Shown here: positions 7,862 through 17,186 of the stretch, in pieces
How the letters are laid out: every line of letters starts with the position of its first letter
Numbering within the stretch: the first letter of the stretch is position 1
Source: Paenibacillus sp. NFR01
GTDB lineage: Bacteria > Bacillota > Bacilli > Paenibacillales > Paenibacillaceae
Reading direction: 5' to 3'
Assembly (NCBI RefSeq): GCF_900111565.1
Contig: NZ_FOIK01000007.1
Span: 3,939 to 67,938 of the forward strand
Length of the DNA: 64,000 bases
The notes under the pieces: model-generated
What the model saw: the letters and a program-made list of their open reading frames with translations, nothing else
Told to the model about the DNA's origin: nothing
Database searches by the model: none
Program-made: the position numbers and the translations under genes

Positions 7862-10085
7862 GGAGCCGACCGCGGAGCAAATCGCGGAGCAGAAAATTTA
7901 CAGCCAATTCGGTGTGTCGGACAGCGAATACGAACTGATCACCCAGTTCATGGGACGCCTACCGAATTATACGGAGATCGGCGTGTTCAGCGTCATGTGG
8001 TCCGAGCACTGTGCCTATAAAAATTCGAAGCCGCTCCTCAGCCGCTTCCCGACCAGCGGACCGCGCGTCCTGATGGGGCCGGGCGAAGGCGCGGGGATCG
8101 TCGATATCGGCGACAACCAGGCGGTCGTGTTCAAAATCGAAAGCCATAACCACCCGTCAGCGGTAGAGCCGTATCAAGGCGCGGCGACCGGCGTGGGCGG
8201 GATTATCCGCGATATATTTTCCATGGGCGCAAGACCGGTAGCCTTAATGAACTCGCTGCGCTTCGGCAAGCTGGAGAGCGACCGGGCCAAATATTTGTTC
8301 GAGCATGTCGTGTCCGGCATCGCCGGCTATGGCAACTGCATCGGCATCCCGACGGTGGGCGGGGAAATCATGTTCGACGACAGCTACGACGGCAATCCGC
8401 TCGTCAACGCAATGTGCGTCGGCCTGATCGACCATGACAAAATCCAGCGCGGCGTCGCCAGGGGTGTAGGCAATCCGGTGTTCTATGTCGGACCTCCTAC
8501 CGGACGTGACGGCATTCACGGCGCTACCTTTGCTTCCGTGGAGCTGAGCGAAGAATCTGAAGCGAAAAAGACGGCGGTGCAGGTTGGCGATCCATTTATG
8601 GAGAAGCTCGTCATGGAAGCCTGCCTGGAGCTGATCGATACCGGCATTGTGCTGGGCATTCAGGATATGGGTGCCGCCGGCCTGACCTGCTCCAGCTCGG
8701 AGATGGCGAGCAAAGCCGGAAACGGCCTGGAGCTGTATCTGGATCAAGTGCCGCAGCGTGAAGAAGGCATGACTCCTTATGAAATGATGCTGTCGGAATC
8801 CCAGGAACGGATGCTGTTCGTTGTCGAGCCGAAGGATGAAGCGCAGGCGCAGGAGATTTTCGACCGCTGGGGCGTCATCTGCTGCAAGGTCGGCAAAGTC
8901 ACGGACGACGGCCGCCTGAAGCTGTACCATCACGGCGAAATCGTCGGCGATATGCCGGTGAAGGCGCTCGTAGACGAATGTCCGATTTATAAGAAGCCTT
9001 CGGCGGTTCCCGCTTATTATGAAGACAACGCTAAGGTGGATACGCTGCGCTACGAAGAGGTTACAGACCTTGGCGGCGCACTGCGCAAAGTGCTGGGCTC
9101 GCCGACGGTGGCCAGCAAGGCATGGGTGTACAATCAATACGATTACATGGTGCGTACGAGCACCGCTGTCCGTCCCGGCTCCGATGCCGCGGTGGTAACC
9201 ATTCACGGCACGCGTAAGGGACTCGCGATGACGACCGACTGCAACGGGCGTTATGTGTATCTCGACCCGGAAGTCGGCGGACGGATCGCCGTCAGCGAAG
9301 CGGCGCGCAACATTGTCTGCTCCGGCGCGAAGCCGCTGGCGATTACGGACAACCTGAACTTCGGCAGTCCGGAGAAGCCGGAAATTTTCTGGCAGATGGA
9401 AAAAGCCGTCGACGGCATGGCCGAAGCCTGCCGCGTGCTGGATACGCCGGTTATCGGCGGCAACGTCAGCCTTTACAATGAAAATGCCACCGGAGCCATC
9501 TATCCGACCCCGGTTGTCGGCATGGTAGGTCTGGTTGAAGATACCGACCATATTACGACGCAAGCTTTCAAGCAGGAAGGCGACGCCATTCTGCTGCTGG
9601 GCACCACGTACGCCGAGCTGGGCGGCAGCGAATTCCAATATGCCGTACACGGCGTAACGGAAGGCCGCCCGCCGGCGCTCGACCTGGCGACCGAGCAAAA
9701 GCTGCATGGCGCCGTGCTCGAAGCGATCCGCGCAGGCCTTGTGACCTCGGCGCATGACCTGTCCGAAGGCGGCCTCGCAGCCGCGCTGGCCGAAAGCTGC
9801 ATCGGCGGCCGCATCGGCGCGAACGTGGAGCTGTCCGCAGGATCGCTGCGCCATGATGTGGCGCTGTTCAGCGAAAGCCAGTCGCGCATTCTGCTGACCG
9901 CTTCGCCGGCCCGTGCCGACGAGCTGAAAGCCGTAATTGCCGCAGCGGGCGTGCCGGTAGAGATCATCGGCACCGTCGGCGGCGACCGGCTGCGCGTCCA
10001 TCTGGACGGCACAGCTGCGCTGGATGAAGAAGTGAGCGGACTCAAACAAGTTTGGGAGGATGCTATTCCATGTCTTATGAAATAA
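7839..10085 (+). CDS. purL: FGAM synthase large subunit (small PurL type)
   Basis: A 748-residue synthetase subunit that uses ATP and ammonia to convert FGAR to FGAM. Family marks include GVFSVMWSEHCAYKNSKP near the N-terminus, the KIESHNHPSAVEPYQGAATG ATP-binding stretch and IQDMGAAGLTCSSSEMA. The length fits the PurL that works with PurS and PurQ, not the 1300-residue single-chain form. The start has GGAGGG upstream inside purQ, and the end overlaps purF by 16 bp. Confidence 0.97.
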   Translation: MTQQLSVKEPTAEQIAEQKIYSQFGVSDSEYELITQFMGRLPNYTEIGVFSVMWSEHCAYKNSKPLLSRFPTSGPRVLMGPGEGAGIVDIGDNQAVVFKIESHNHPSAVEPYQGAATGVGGIIRDIFSMGARPVALMNSLRFGKLESDRAKYLFEHVVSGIAGYGNCIGIPTVGGEIMFDDSYDGNPLVNAMCVGLIDHDKIQRGVARGVGNPVFYVGPPTGRDGIHGATFASVELSEESEAKKTAVQVGDPFMEKLVMEACLELIDTGIVLGIQDMGAAGLTCSSSEMASKAGNGLELYLDQVPQREEGMTPYEMMLSESQERMLFVVEPKDEAQAQEIFDRWGVICCKVGKVTDDGRLKLYHHGEIVGDMPVKALVDECPIYKKPSAVPAYYEDNAKVDTLRYEEVTDLGGALRKVLGSPTVASKAWVYNQYDYMVRTSTAVRPGSDAAVVTIHGTRKGLAMTTDCNGRYVYLDPEVGGRIAVSEAARNIVCSGAKPLAITDNLNFGSPEKPEIFWQMEKAVDGMAEACRVLDTPVIGGNVSLYNENATGAIYPTPVVGMVGLVEDTDHITTQAFKQEGDAILLLGTTYAELGGSEFQYAVHGVTEGRPPALDLATEQKLHGAVLEAIRAGLVTSAHDLSEGGLAAALAESCIGGRIGANVELSAGSLRHDVALFSESQSRILLTASPARADELKAVIAAAGVPVEIIGTVGGDRLRVHLDGTAALDEEVSGLKQVWEDAIPCLMK

Positions 10086-11566
10086 AGACCGGGAACAAGC
10101 AGGCGGACCCTATCCTGTGGACCGGCGAGTATTACAATGAGGGCACGGTCTCGGGCGATATTTTTGACACTTTAAAAGAAGAATGCGGCGTCTTCGGGGT
10201 CTTCGGACACCCGGAGGCGGCCTCCATGTCGTATTATGGCCTGCATGCCCTGCAGCACCGCGGCGAAGAAAGCGCCGGGATCTGCGTCACCGACGGCAAG
10301 CAGTTCAACTATCACCGCGGCATGGGCCTGGTGAAGGAAGTATTCGACAAGGACAAGATCGCGTCGCTGGTCGGCGGCATGTCCATCGGACATGTACGCT
10401 ATTCCACCAGCGGCGACAGCCGGCTGACCAACGCCCAGCCGCTGATCTTTAAATACCGCGACGGCGATCTGGCGATCGCGACGAACGGCAACATCGTCAA
10501 CGAGCCGCTGATCCGCAAACAACTGGAGCAAAGCGGGTCGATCTTCCAGACGACCAGCGACACCGAGGTGCTGGCGCATCTGATCGCGCGCTCGCCGAAG
10601 GATTTCGTCGAGGCGAGCAAAGACGCGCTGCGCCAGCTGGTCGGCGGCTTTGCCTTCCTGCTGATGACGAACGACAAGCTGATCGTGGCCTCGGATCCGA
10701 ACGGACTGCGTCCGCTAGTCATGGGCCGCATCGGCGAAGCCTATGTATTTGCGTCCGAGTCGTGCGCGCTGGAAGTGATCGGGGCCACCCTGGTCCGCGA
10801 TATCCTGCCGGGCGAGCTGCTGGTGCTCGACCGGGACGGCATGCGCGAAGACCGGTTCGCCGAGCCGCAGCGCAAGGCGCTGTGCGCGATGGAGTACATC
10901 TACTTCGCGCGCCCGGACAGCGACATGAATGGCTCCAACCTGCACACCGTCCGCAAGCGGATGGGCAGCCGGATGGCGCTCGAATCGTTCGTGGACGCCG
11001 ACATCGTAACCGGCGTTCCGGATTCCAGTATCTCTGCGGCGATCGGCTATGCCGAGCAGACGGGCATTCCTTATGAGCTCGGACTGATCAAGAACAAATA
11101 TACCGGCCGGACATTTATCCAGCCGAGCCAGGAGCTGCGCGAGCAGGGTGTGAAGATGAAGCTGAGCGCCGTGCGCCGGGTCGTGGAAGGCCAGCGCGTC
11201 GTCATGATCGACGACTCCATCGTGCGCGGCACCACCTCGCGCCGGATCGTCAACCTGCTGCGCGAAGCCGGAGCGGTGGAAGTCCATGTGCGGATTACGT
11301 CGCCGCCGTTCAAGAACCCTTGCTTCTACGGCATCGACACGCCGGACCGCCGCGATCTGATCGCTTCTTACAAGTCGATCGAAGAGATGCGCGAGGAGAT
11401 CAACGCCGATTCGCTGGCATTCCTCTCGCCCGAAGGATTGATCCAATCCGTGGGCGGCCATAATATCGGCGATTACAAAGGCGGGCTTTGCCTGTCCTGC
11501 TTCGATAACGATTACCCAACGCAGGTGGATTTCGGCGGGGAAGAGAAGGACGGCTGCAGTTGCTAA
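10070..11566 (+). CDS. purF: Amidophosphoribosyltransferase
   Basis: The first committed enzyme: PRPP plus glutamine gives phosphoribosylamine. ATG 10070 is preceded by GGGAGGA at good spacing and gives 498 residues. A propeptide of about 38 residues ends before the mature N-terminal nucleophile, Cys of CGVFGVFGH. The glutaminase domain follows, then the PRTase domain with its PRPP loop VVMIDDSIVRGTTSRR. The C-terminal CLSCFDNDYP fits the Fe-S cluster cysteines of the Bacillus-type enzyme. The propeptide is longer than in Bacillus subtilis (about 11 residues). Confidence 0.97.
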   Translation: MSYEIKTGNKQADPILWTGEYYNEGTVSGDIFDTLKEECGVFGVFGHPEAASMSYYGLHALQHRGEESAGICVTDGKQFNYHRGMGLVKEVFDKDKIASLVGGMSIGHVRYSTSGDSRLTNAQPLIFKYRDGDLAIATNGNIVNEPLIRKQLEQSGSIFQTTSDTEVLAHLIARSPKDFVEASKDALRQLVGGFAFLLMTNDKLIVASDPNGLRPLVMGRIGEAYVFASESCALEVIGATLVRDILPGELLVLDRDGMREDRFAEPQRKALCAMEYIYFARPDSDMNGSNLHTVRKRMGSRMALESFVDADIVTGVPDSSISAAIGYAEQTGIPYELGLIKNKYTGRTFIQPSQELREQGVKMKLSAVRRVVEGQRVVMIDDSIVRGTTSRRIVNLLREAGAVEVHVRITSPPFKNPCFYGIDTPDRRDLIASYKSIEEMREEINADSLAFLSPEGLIQSVGGHNIGDYKGGLCLSCFDNDYPTQVDFGGEEKDGCSC

Positions 11567-11925
11567 GTTTCCCTCCCCCTAAGTCCCCCTTGCCAAGGGG
11601 GATTCCGAGAGCGCTGCCCTCCGGCCACCCGAAAGCTTGGCGGTGGGAGTTTGGTCCTTTCTTGCTAAGGAAGCGCTGGCGCAGGGCTCGCTTTATCCCT
11701 GTATGCTGCGCACAGGCGGGATACGCTTAAAGGCGTCCGCGCCCCGGGCGGCCTTCGGGCCCCCGCCAGGGCAACCCAAGGCTTGCGCCCCTGTCCTGCT
11801 TGCTCTGCAAGTTCGGCGGTGAGCTCGCCTGATGACACGCATGGCCTTGCACATGCGCGAGTAACTACGGGCAAGGCGTGCGCGTGGCGCTGCGGCTTGC
11901 GATTAAGGTCTGCCTACGGTGGCCT
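11567..11925. other. Non-coding GC-rich spacer inside the pur operon
   Basis: No open frame here looks like a gene. Just after purF lies a strong hairpin, CCCCCTT/AAGGGGG (11585-11601), without a T-run. The rest is GC-rich with many short inverted words (GCGC, TTGC/GCAA) and resembles an intergenic repeat or a decayed insertion. In Bacillus relatives purF and purM are normally close together. Confidence 0.6.
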
Positions 11926-12074
11926 GGTGGCCATGGAGAGGAAGTTTGGAACTGGAGAAGCGTAGCGTTCGCCTTTAAATTTGGATTTCAACCGCAGCGG
12001 CGGTTTAATTCAGGAAATCCAAATTTAACAGCGATCGGAAGTCCAAACTTCCCGTAATGGCCCCTATGGCCACC
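11926..12074. repeat. Large nested palindrome between purF and purM
   Basis: Four concentric pairs of arms can be read: GGTGGCCAT/ATGGCCACC (11926-11934, 12066-12074); GGAAGTTTGGA/TCCAAACTTCC (11940-11950, 12042-12052); TAAATTTGGATTTC/GAAATCCAAATTTA (11976-11989, 12014-12027); and AACCGC/GCGGTT (11990-11995, 12000-12005). Together they would fold about 150 nt into one long hairpin. It resembles a miniature mobile or intergenic repeat. There is no T-run, so it probably does not end transcription. Confidence 0.8.
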
Positions 12075-12137
12075 AACCCAAGCCTTCTTCGCCCCGCAAC
12101 ACCCTGCACACAAAACTAATTAAATGAGGTGTTACGT

Positions 12138-13178
12138 TTGTCGGAAGCTTATAAAAACGCCGGAGTGGATATTGCAGCTGGCAATGAAGCCGTGGAACGC
12201 ATGAAGAAACATGTGAAGCGCACTTACCGCCCGGAGGTCATGACCGAGCTTGGCGGGTTCGGCGCCTTGTTTGGCCTGAACAAAGACAAATATGAAGAGC
12301 CTGTGCTCGTCTCGGGAACCGACGGCGTTGGCACCAAGCTCAAAATTGCCTTTGCTGCCGACCGTCATGACACCATCGGAATCGATGCGGTGGCGATGTG
12401 CGTGAACGACATCGTCGTGCAGGGCGCGGAGCCGCTGTTTTTCCTCGATTATCTGGCTTGCGATAAAGTGGTGCCCGAGAAGATCGAAGCCATCGTGGCG
12501 GGGATTGCCGAAGGCTGCCATCAGGCGGGCTGCGCATTGATCGGCGGCGAGACGGCGGAAATGCCGGGCATGTACTCGGCCGGCGAATACGATATCGCCG
12601 GATTTACGGTAGGTGTTGCCGACAAGGCTAAGCTGGTAACTGGCGCCGACATTGCTCCGGGAGATACGGTAATCGGTCTTGCCTCCAGCGGCGTGCACAG
12701 CAACGGATTTTCGCTCGTGCGCAAGTTGCTGCTGGACGACGGCGGTTACGCGCTGGATCAAGTACTGCCGGAACTGGGCGCGCCGCTGGTCGACGTGCTG
12801 CTGGCTCCGACGAAAATTTATGTCAAACCGCTGCTTAAGCTGCTCGAAGCGCTGCCGGTTAAAGGCATGGCTCACATCACCGGAGGCGGCTTTATCGAGA
12901 ATATTCCGCGCGTCTTGCCGGATCATGTGAATGTAGAGATTCACTACGGCTCCTGGCCGATTCTGCCAATCTTCGGGCTGCTCCAGCAAAAAGGCAGCGT
13001 CAGCAACCGCGATATGTTCACCACCTTCAACATGGGGATCGGCCTTGTGCTGGTCGTGAACGAAGCAGATGCGGCGCGGGCGCTGGATACACTGAAGGCT
13101 GCAGGGGAAGAAGCTTATGTGATCGGAACGGTAACGGCCGGCGAACGCAAGGTGACCTTTACGGGAGCTGAGGTGTAA
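12138..13178 (+). CDS. purM: AIR synthetase (FGAM cyclo-ligase)
   Basis: Phosphoribosylformylglycinamidine cyclo-ligase, 346 residues, closing the imidazole ring. The start is TTG 12138, giving SEAYKNAGVDI as in other Bacillales, with GAGGTG six bases upstream; the GTG at 12129 is part of that ribosome binding site. Motifs include LVSGTDGVGTKLKIA, the ALIGGETAEMPGMY loop and HITGGGFIENIPRVLP. It is separated from purF by the long structured spacer, so its expression may depend on read-through. Its stop overlaps the purN start. Confidence 0.96.
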   Translation: MSEAYKNAGVDIAAGNEAVERMKKHVKRTYRPEVMTELGGFGALFGLNKDKYEEPVLVSGTDGVGTKLKIAFAADRHDTIGIDAVAMCVNDIVVQGAEPLFFLDYLACDKVVPEKIEAIVAGIAEGCHQAGCALIGGETAEMPGMYSAGEYDIAGFTVGVADKAKLVTGADIAPGDTVIGLASSGVHSNGFSLVRKLLLDDGGYALDQVLPELGAPLVDVLLAPTKIYVKPLLKLLEALPVKGMAHITGGGFIENIPRVLPDHVNVEIHYGSWPILPIFGLLQQKGSVSNRDMFTTFNMGIGLVLVVNEADAARALDTLKAAGEEAYVIGTVTAGERKVTFTGAEV

Positions 13179-13795
13179 TGCGGCCGGACCGCATCGCCGT
13201 TTTCGCCTCCGGGCAAGGGAGCAATTTTGCCGCACTGGCAGAAGCGGAACGGGCAGGACGGCTCGGGCCGGGGCGCATCGAGCTGCTCGTCTCCGACAAA
13301 CCGGAAGCGCCGGTCGCCAAGCGGGCGGAAGAAGCGGGCGTGCCAACGCTGCTGCTGCGCCCGAAGGAGTTTGCCAGCCGCGAGCGCTATGAAGCGGCGA
13401 TCGTAGCCGAACTGCAAAAACGCGGGATTGGCCTGATCGTTCTGGCAGGTTACATGCGGCTGATTACGCCGGTGCTGCTGGAGCCTTTTGCCGGCCGGAT
13501 CGTGAACGTCCATCCCTCGCTGCTTCCGGCGTTCGCCGGTAAGGATGCCATCGGCCAGGCGCTGAATTACGGCGTAAAGGTAACGGGCGTAACGGTGCAT
13601 TTTGTCGATGGCGGCATGGATACGGGTCCGGTCATCGCGCAGCGTCCCCTTGCGGTTGAACCTGGGGATACGGCGGATTCGCTGGCGGCAAGGATTCATG
13701 AGATCGAGCATGAACTGTATCCTGAAGTAGTGGCGGAGCTGGCTGCCGGAAACATTGAATTACACGGAAGAACAGCAGTCTTTAAGCGCAGATGA
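13178..13795 (+). CDS. purN: GAR transformylase (10-formyl-THF dependent)
   Basis: Phosphoribosylglycinamide formyltransferase, 205 residues. AVFASGQGSNFAALAEA is the phosphate-binding start. The catalytic Asn and His lie in RIVNVHPSLLPAF, and the Asp in DGGMDTGPVIAQ. ATG 13178 overlaps the purM stop (TAATG). A 242 bp gap with an inverted repeat follows before purH. Confidence 0.96.
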   Translation: MRPDRIAVFASGQGSNFAALAEAERAGRLGPGRIELLVSDKPEAPVAKRAEEAGVPTLLLRPKEFASRERYEAAIVAELQKRGIGLIVLAGYMRLITPVLLEPFAGRIVNVHPSLLPAFAGKDAIGQALNYGVKVTGVTVHFVDGGMDTGPVIAQRPLAVEPGDTADSLAARIHEIEHELYPEVVAELAAGNIELHGRTAVFKRR

Positions 13796-13860
13796 TCGCA
13801 GATGGATCACAGCTAAATCGCGGAGCGGCGACAAGGTTCGCCTTCTTCGGACGAAGCTGC

Positions 13861-13918
13861 CGCCATCCGATATTTCTCGGGAAATAGCGCTCAAGGCTGC
13901 CAGAAATGTCGGATGGCG
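13861..13918. repeat. Imperfect inverted repeat between purN and purH
   Basis: Arms CGCCATCCGATATTTCT (13861-13877) and AGAAATGTCGGATGGCG (13902-13918) match at 16 of 17 positions, with a loop of about 24 nt. There is no T-run. It is a second structured element within the operon, unrelated in sequence to the purF-purM palindrome. Confidence 0.65.
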
Positions 13919-14037
13919 CACCAATTGCACGTAGACATCGCCAAATGTTGCGCGGCTGCTGAATTTAGCGAAATTAATATGTTTTCATAAAGTCACTGAA
14001 GTACGCATTCACATTACCCGGAGGAGGAAATATCAAA

Positions 14038-15585
14038 GTGAGTATCAAAAGAGCGCTGGTCAGCGTGTCGGACAAACAGGGGATCGTGGAATTTTGCCGC
14101 GAGCTGTCGAAACTGGGCGTAGAGATTATTTCCACAGGCGGTACCAGCACGTTGCTGGCCAAGGAAGGCGTGCCGGTCATCGGCATTTCCGACGTTACCG
14201 GATTTCCGGAGATTATGGATGGACGCGTGAAAACACTGCACCCTGCGGTACATAGCGGACTGCTTGCGGTACGTGACAATGAGGAGCATACCCGCCAGAT
14301 GCAGGAGCTCGGGCTGGATTATATCGATCTGGTCGTCGTGAACCTGTACCCGTTTGCGGCTACGATTGCCAAGCCGGATGTTTCTTATGAAGAGGCGATC
14401 GAGAATATCGACATCGGCGGACCGACAATGCTGCGTTCGGCAGCGAAAAACCATGCGTTCGTCAGCGTCGTCGTCGATTCTGCGGATTATGCGGCCGTGC
14501 TGGAAGAAGTGCGCGCGGGCGGCGATACGACGCTTGAAACGCGTAAACGCCTAGCCGCCAAAGTCTTCCGCCATACCGCAGCTTATGATGCGCTGATCTC
14601 CGATTATCTGGCTAAAGTGACCGGCGACCCGCTGCCGGAGCGTTATACGGTGACTTACGAGAAGGTGCAGGATCTGCGTTACGGCGAGAACCCGCATCAA
14701 AAGGCCGCGTTCTACCGCAAGCCGCTGGCTGCCGCGGATTCTTTGACTGCCGCCGAGCAGCTGCATGGCAAAGAGCTGTCCTACAACAACATCAACGACG
14801 CTAATGCGGCGCTGCAAATCGTTAAGGAATTCGAGGAGCCGGCCGTTGTCGCCGTTAAGCATATGAATCCTTGCGGTGTAGGCGTGGGTGCAAGCGTGTA
14901 TGAAGCTTACCAAAAAGCCTATAATGCCGACCCGACCTCGATCTTCGGCGGAATTGTCGCTGCCAACCGCATTATCGATGCGGATACGGCCAACCTGCTC
15001 AAGGAAATCTTCCTGGAGATCATTCTGGCGCCGGGCTTTACCGATGAAGCGCTGGAGATTTTGACGAAGAAGAAAAATATCCGTCTGCTCAAGCTCGGCA
15101 ATCTCAGCACCGGCGCCGCGCGCCAAAGCAACTTTGTCGTGACCTCTATCGAGGGCGGCATGGTCGTGCAGGAGAGCGACGTGCATTCGGTGAATGCCGA
15201 AGACCTGCAAGTGGTGACGGACCGCAAGCCGACAGAAGAGGAGTTGAAGCAGCTCCTGTTCGGCTGGAAGGTCGTTAAGCATGTGAAATCCAACGCCATC
15301 GTTTTGGCGGCGGACGACATGACGATCGGCGTCGGGGCCGGACAGATGAACCGCGTCGGTGCGGCAAAAATCGCCATCGAGCAGGCCGGAGACAAAGCGA
15401 AGGGAGCCGTCCTTGCGTCCGACGCCTTCTTCCCTATGGGCGATACGCTGGAGCTTGCCGCCAAGGCAGGGATCACCGCTGTCATTCAACCGGGCGGCTC
15501 GGTGAAGGACGAAGAATCGATTAAGGTCGCCAACGAATACGGCATCGCCATGGTCTTCACCGGCGTGCGTCATTTCAAACACTAG
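14038..15585 (+). CDS. purH: Bifunctional AICAR transformylase / IMP cyclohydrolase
   Basis: A 515-residue protein catalysing the last two steps to IMP. The N-terminal IMP cyclohydrolase domain begins IKRALVSVSDKQGI and contains GGRVKTLHP-like residues (DGRVKTLHPAVHSG). The larger C-terminal transformylase domain has YGENPHQKAAFY and the catalytic KHMNPCGVGVG. The start is GTG 14038 behind a strong GGAGGAGG. It follows the purN gap and is the second last gene of the operon. Confidence 0.97.
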   Translation: MSIKRALVSVSDKQGIVEFCRELSKLGVEIISTGGTSTLLAKEGVPVIGISDVTGFPEIMDGRVKTLHPAVHSGLLAVRDNEEHTRQMQELGLDYIDLVVVNLYPFAATIAKPDVSYEEAIENIDIGGPTMLRSAAKNHAFVSVVVDSADYAAVLEEVRAGGDTTLETRKRLAAKVFRHTAAYDALISDYLAKVTGDPLPERYTVTYEKVQDLRYGENPHQKAAFYRKPLAAADSLTAAEQLHGKELSYNNINDANAALQIVKEFEEPAVVAVKHMNPCGVGVGASVYEAYQKAYNADPTSIFGGIVAANRIIDADTANLLKEIFLEIILAPGFTDEALEILTKKKNIRLLKLGNLSTGAARQSNFVVTSIEGGMVVQESDVHSVNAEDLQVVTDRKPTEEELKQLLFGWKVVKHVKSNAIVLAADDMTIGVGAGQMNRVGAAKIAIEQAGDKAKGAVLASDAFFPMGDTLELAAKAGITAVIQPGGSVKDEESIKVANEYGIAMVFTGVRHFKH

Positions 15586-15608
15586 GACGCGGGGAGGACA
15601 CAGCGCGG

Positions 15609-16874
15609 ATGGATATTTTAGTAGTGGGCGGCGGCGGCCGCGAGCATGCGATCATCTGGAGCCTCTCGCAAAGCCCGAACGCGGGAAAAATCTACTGCGC
15701 CCCCGGCAATGCCGGAATCGCGCAGCTGGCCGAATGCGTACCGATCGGCGTGTTTGAATTCGACAAGCTGACGGCGTTCGCCAAAGAACGCGAGGTCGGC
15801 CTCGTCGTCATCGGGCCGGATGATCCGCTGGCGGCGGGCATTGTCGATGCCTTCGAGGCGCAGGGCATCAAGGTCTTCGGCCCGCGCCGTAACGCGGCGG
15901 AAATCGAAGGCAGCAAAACGTTCATGAAGGATCTGCTGCATAAATACGGCATCCCGACTGCCGCGTATGAGAAGTTCGGCGATTATGAAGCAGCGCTGGC
16001 CTATCTGCGCGCACAAGACGTGCCAATCGTTATCAAAGCGGACGGACTGGCCGCCGGTAAAGGCGTGACCGTCGCTTATACGCGCGAAGAAGCGGAAGAA
16101 GCGCTCCGTCACATTATGGTCGACAAAGTGTTCGGCGAAGCCGGCGCCCAAGTCGTCATCGAGGAATTCCTGGCCGGGCAGGAGATGTCGATCCTTGCGT
16201 TCGTGGACGGCGAGACGGTGCGCCCGATGGCAGCCGCGCAGGATCACAAGCCGGTGTTCGACGGCGATAAGGGCCCGAATACCGGCGGTATGGGCACCTA
16301 TTCTCCGCTGCCGCATATCCCGGCCTCCATTATCGAGGAGGCTGTGAAGACGATCATCGAGCCGACGGCCAAAGCGATGGTAGCGGAAGGCCGCAGCTTT
16401 AGCGGCGTGCTGTTTGCCGGCCTGATGATTTCGCCGGACGGCAGGCCGAAGACGATTGAATTCAACGCCCGGTTCGGCGACCCGGAGACCCAGGTCGTGC
16501 TTCCGCGGCTGAAAAGCGATCTGCTGGAGATCTTCCTGGCGGTCACGGAAGGCCGGCTGAAGGATACCGACATCGAGTGGAGCGACGAGGCGGCGGTCTG
16601 CGTGGTGCTTGCTTCCGAAGGTTACCCGGGAACGTATCCGAAGGGCGTGCCGATAACCGGCCTGGACGACCAAGAAGCCGGTCTCGTATTCCACGCCGGA
16701 ACCGCCCGCTCTGCGGACGGCGGCTGGGTGACGAACGGCGGCCGTGTGCTCGGCGTTGTCGGCAGAGGCGCGACGATTGCCGAAGCGCGCGAAGCGGCGT
16801 ATAAAAAGGCCGAAGGGATCTCTTTTGCCGGCAAGCAATGCCGCAGTGACATCGCCATGAAAGCGCTGGTCTGA
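15609..16874 (+). CDS. purD: GAR synthetase (phosphoribosylamine-glycine ligase)
   Basis: A 421-residue ATP-grasp ligase. VVGGGGREHAIIW is the N-terminal motif. IKADGLAAGKGVTVAYT is the ATP-binding loop, and FNARFGDPETQVVLPRL carries the metal-binding residues. ATG 15609 follows GGGGAGGAC. It is the last gene of the operon, as in Bacillus subtilis. No strong terminator lies directly after the stop; the next clear one is at 17051, after another promoter. Confidence 0.97.
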   Translation: MDILVVGGGGREHAIIWSLSQSPNAGKIYCAPGNAGIAQLAECVPIGVFEFDKLTAFAKEREVGLVVIGPDDPLAAGIVDAFEAQGIKVFGPRRNAAEIEGSKTFMKDLLHKYGIPTAAYEKFGDYEAALAYLRAQDVPIVIKADGLAAGKGVTVAYTREEAEEALRHIMVDKVFGEAGAQVVIEEFLAGQEMSILAFVDGETVRPMAAAQDHKPVFDGDKGPNTGGMGTYSPLPHIPASIIEEAVKTIIEPTAKAMVAEGRSFSGVLFAGLMISPDGRPKTIEFNARFGDPETQVVLPRLKSDLLEIFLAVTEGRLKDTDIEWSDEAAVCVVLASEGYPGTYPKGVPITGLDDQEAGLVFHAGTARSADGGWVTNGGRVLGVVGRGATIAEAREAAYKKAEGISFAGKQCRSDIAMKALV

Positions 16875-16977
16875 AAGGACCGGGTCGGTTTACGCATTAC
16901 GGTTGCGCGGTCCGACTATATTCTCAGATGGCCATCGCCATTAGGCGAAAATTCACGAGCGAAGTCCTAAAAAAGGA

Positions 16978-17006
16978 CTGACAAGCGGCGGCAGAGGTGC
17001 TATAAT
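16978..17006 (+). promoter_or_regulatory. Strong sigma-A promoter downstream of purD
   Basis: CTGACA (16978-16983) and TATAAT (17001-17006) are spaced by 17 bp, one mismatch from full consensus. Transcription should begin at about 17013, only some 65 bp ahead of a terminator and 175 bp before the next gene. Confidence 0.8.
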
Positions 17007-17012
17007 ACAACT

Positions 17013-17080
17013 CGTACGGGGGAAAATGTACGGAATAAATACAGATAAAGGGTCTTTCCTTTCATGGAAAGGCCTTTTTT
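17013..17080 (+). ncRNA. Candidate small RNA or attenuated leader
   Basis: A short transcription unit is defined by the near-consensus promoter and the terminator at 17051-17080. It contains a hairpin with CGTAC/GTACG arms at the 5' end and an A-rich linker before the terminator. No convincing open frame lies in it. It may be an independent RNA of about 65-70 nt or a leader whose read-through feeds the SEC-C gene. I recognise no known family. Confidence 0.5.
17051..17080 (+). terminator. Intrinsic terminator before the SEC-C gene
   Basis: Arms GGTCTTTCC and GGAAAGGCC (one G-U pair) with loop TTTCAT, then six T. A weaker hairpin (CTCCAC/GTGGGG, near 17147-17161) with a TGTTTTATTT tail lies just before the next gene. 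Confidence 0.85.
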
Positions 17081-17186
17081 AAGCTTATAGCATTTATAAG
17101 TCTCCGGGGTCCCCGCAAAGTACTTAAATATGCTGCATAGTTAAAGCTCCACTTTGTGGGGTGTTTTATTTAAGGAGGAATTAGGT

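Noticed and set aside
8244..10049. Long minus-strand frame of 601 codons over purL
   Set aside because: Same reason: low-complexity Arg/His/Ala composition antiparallel to a clear PurL.
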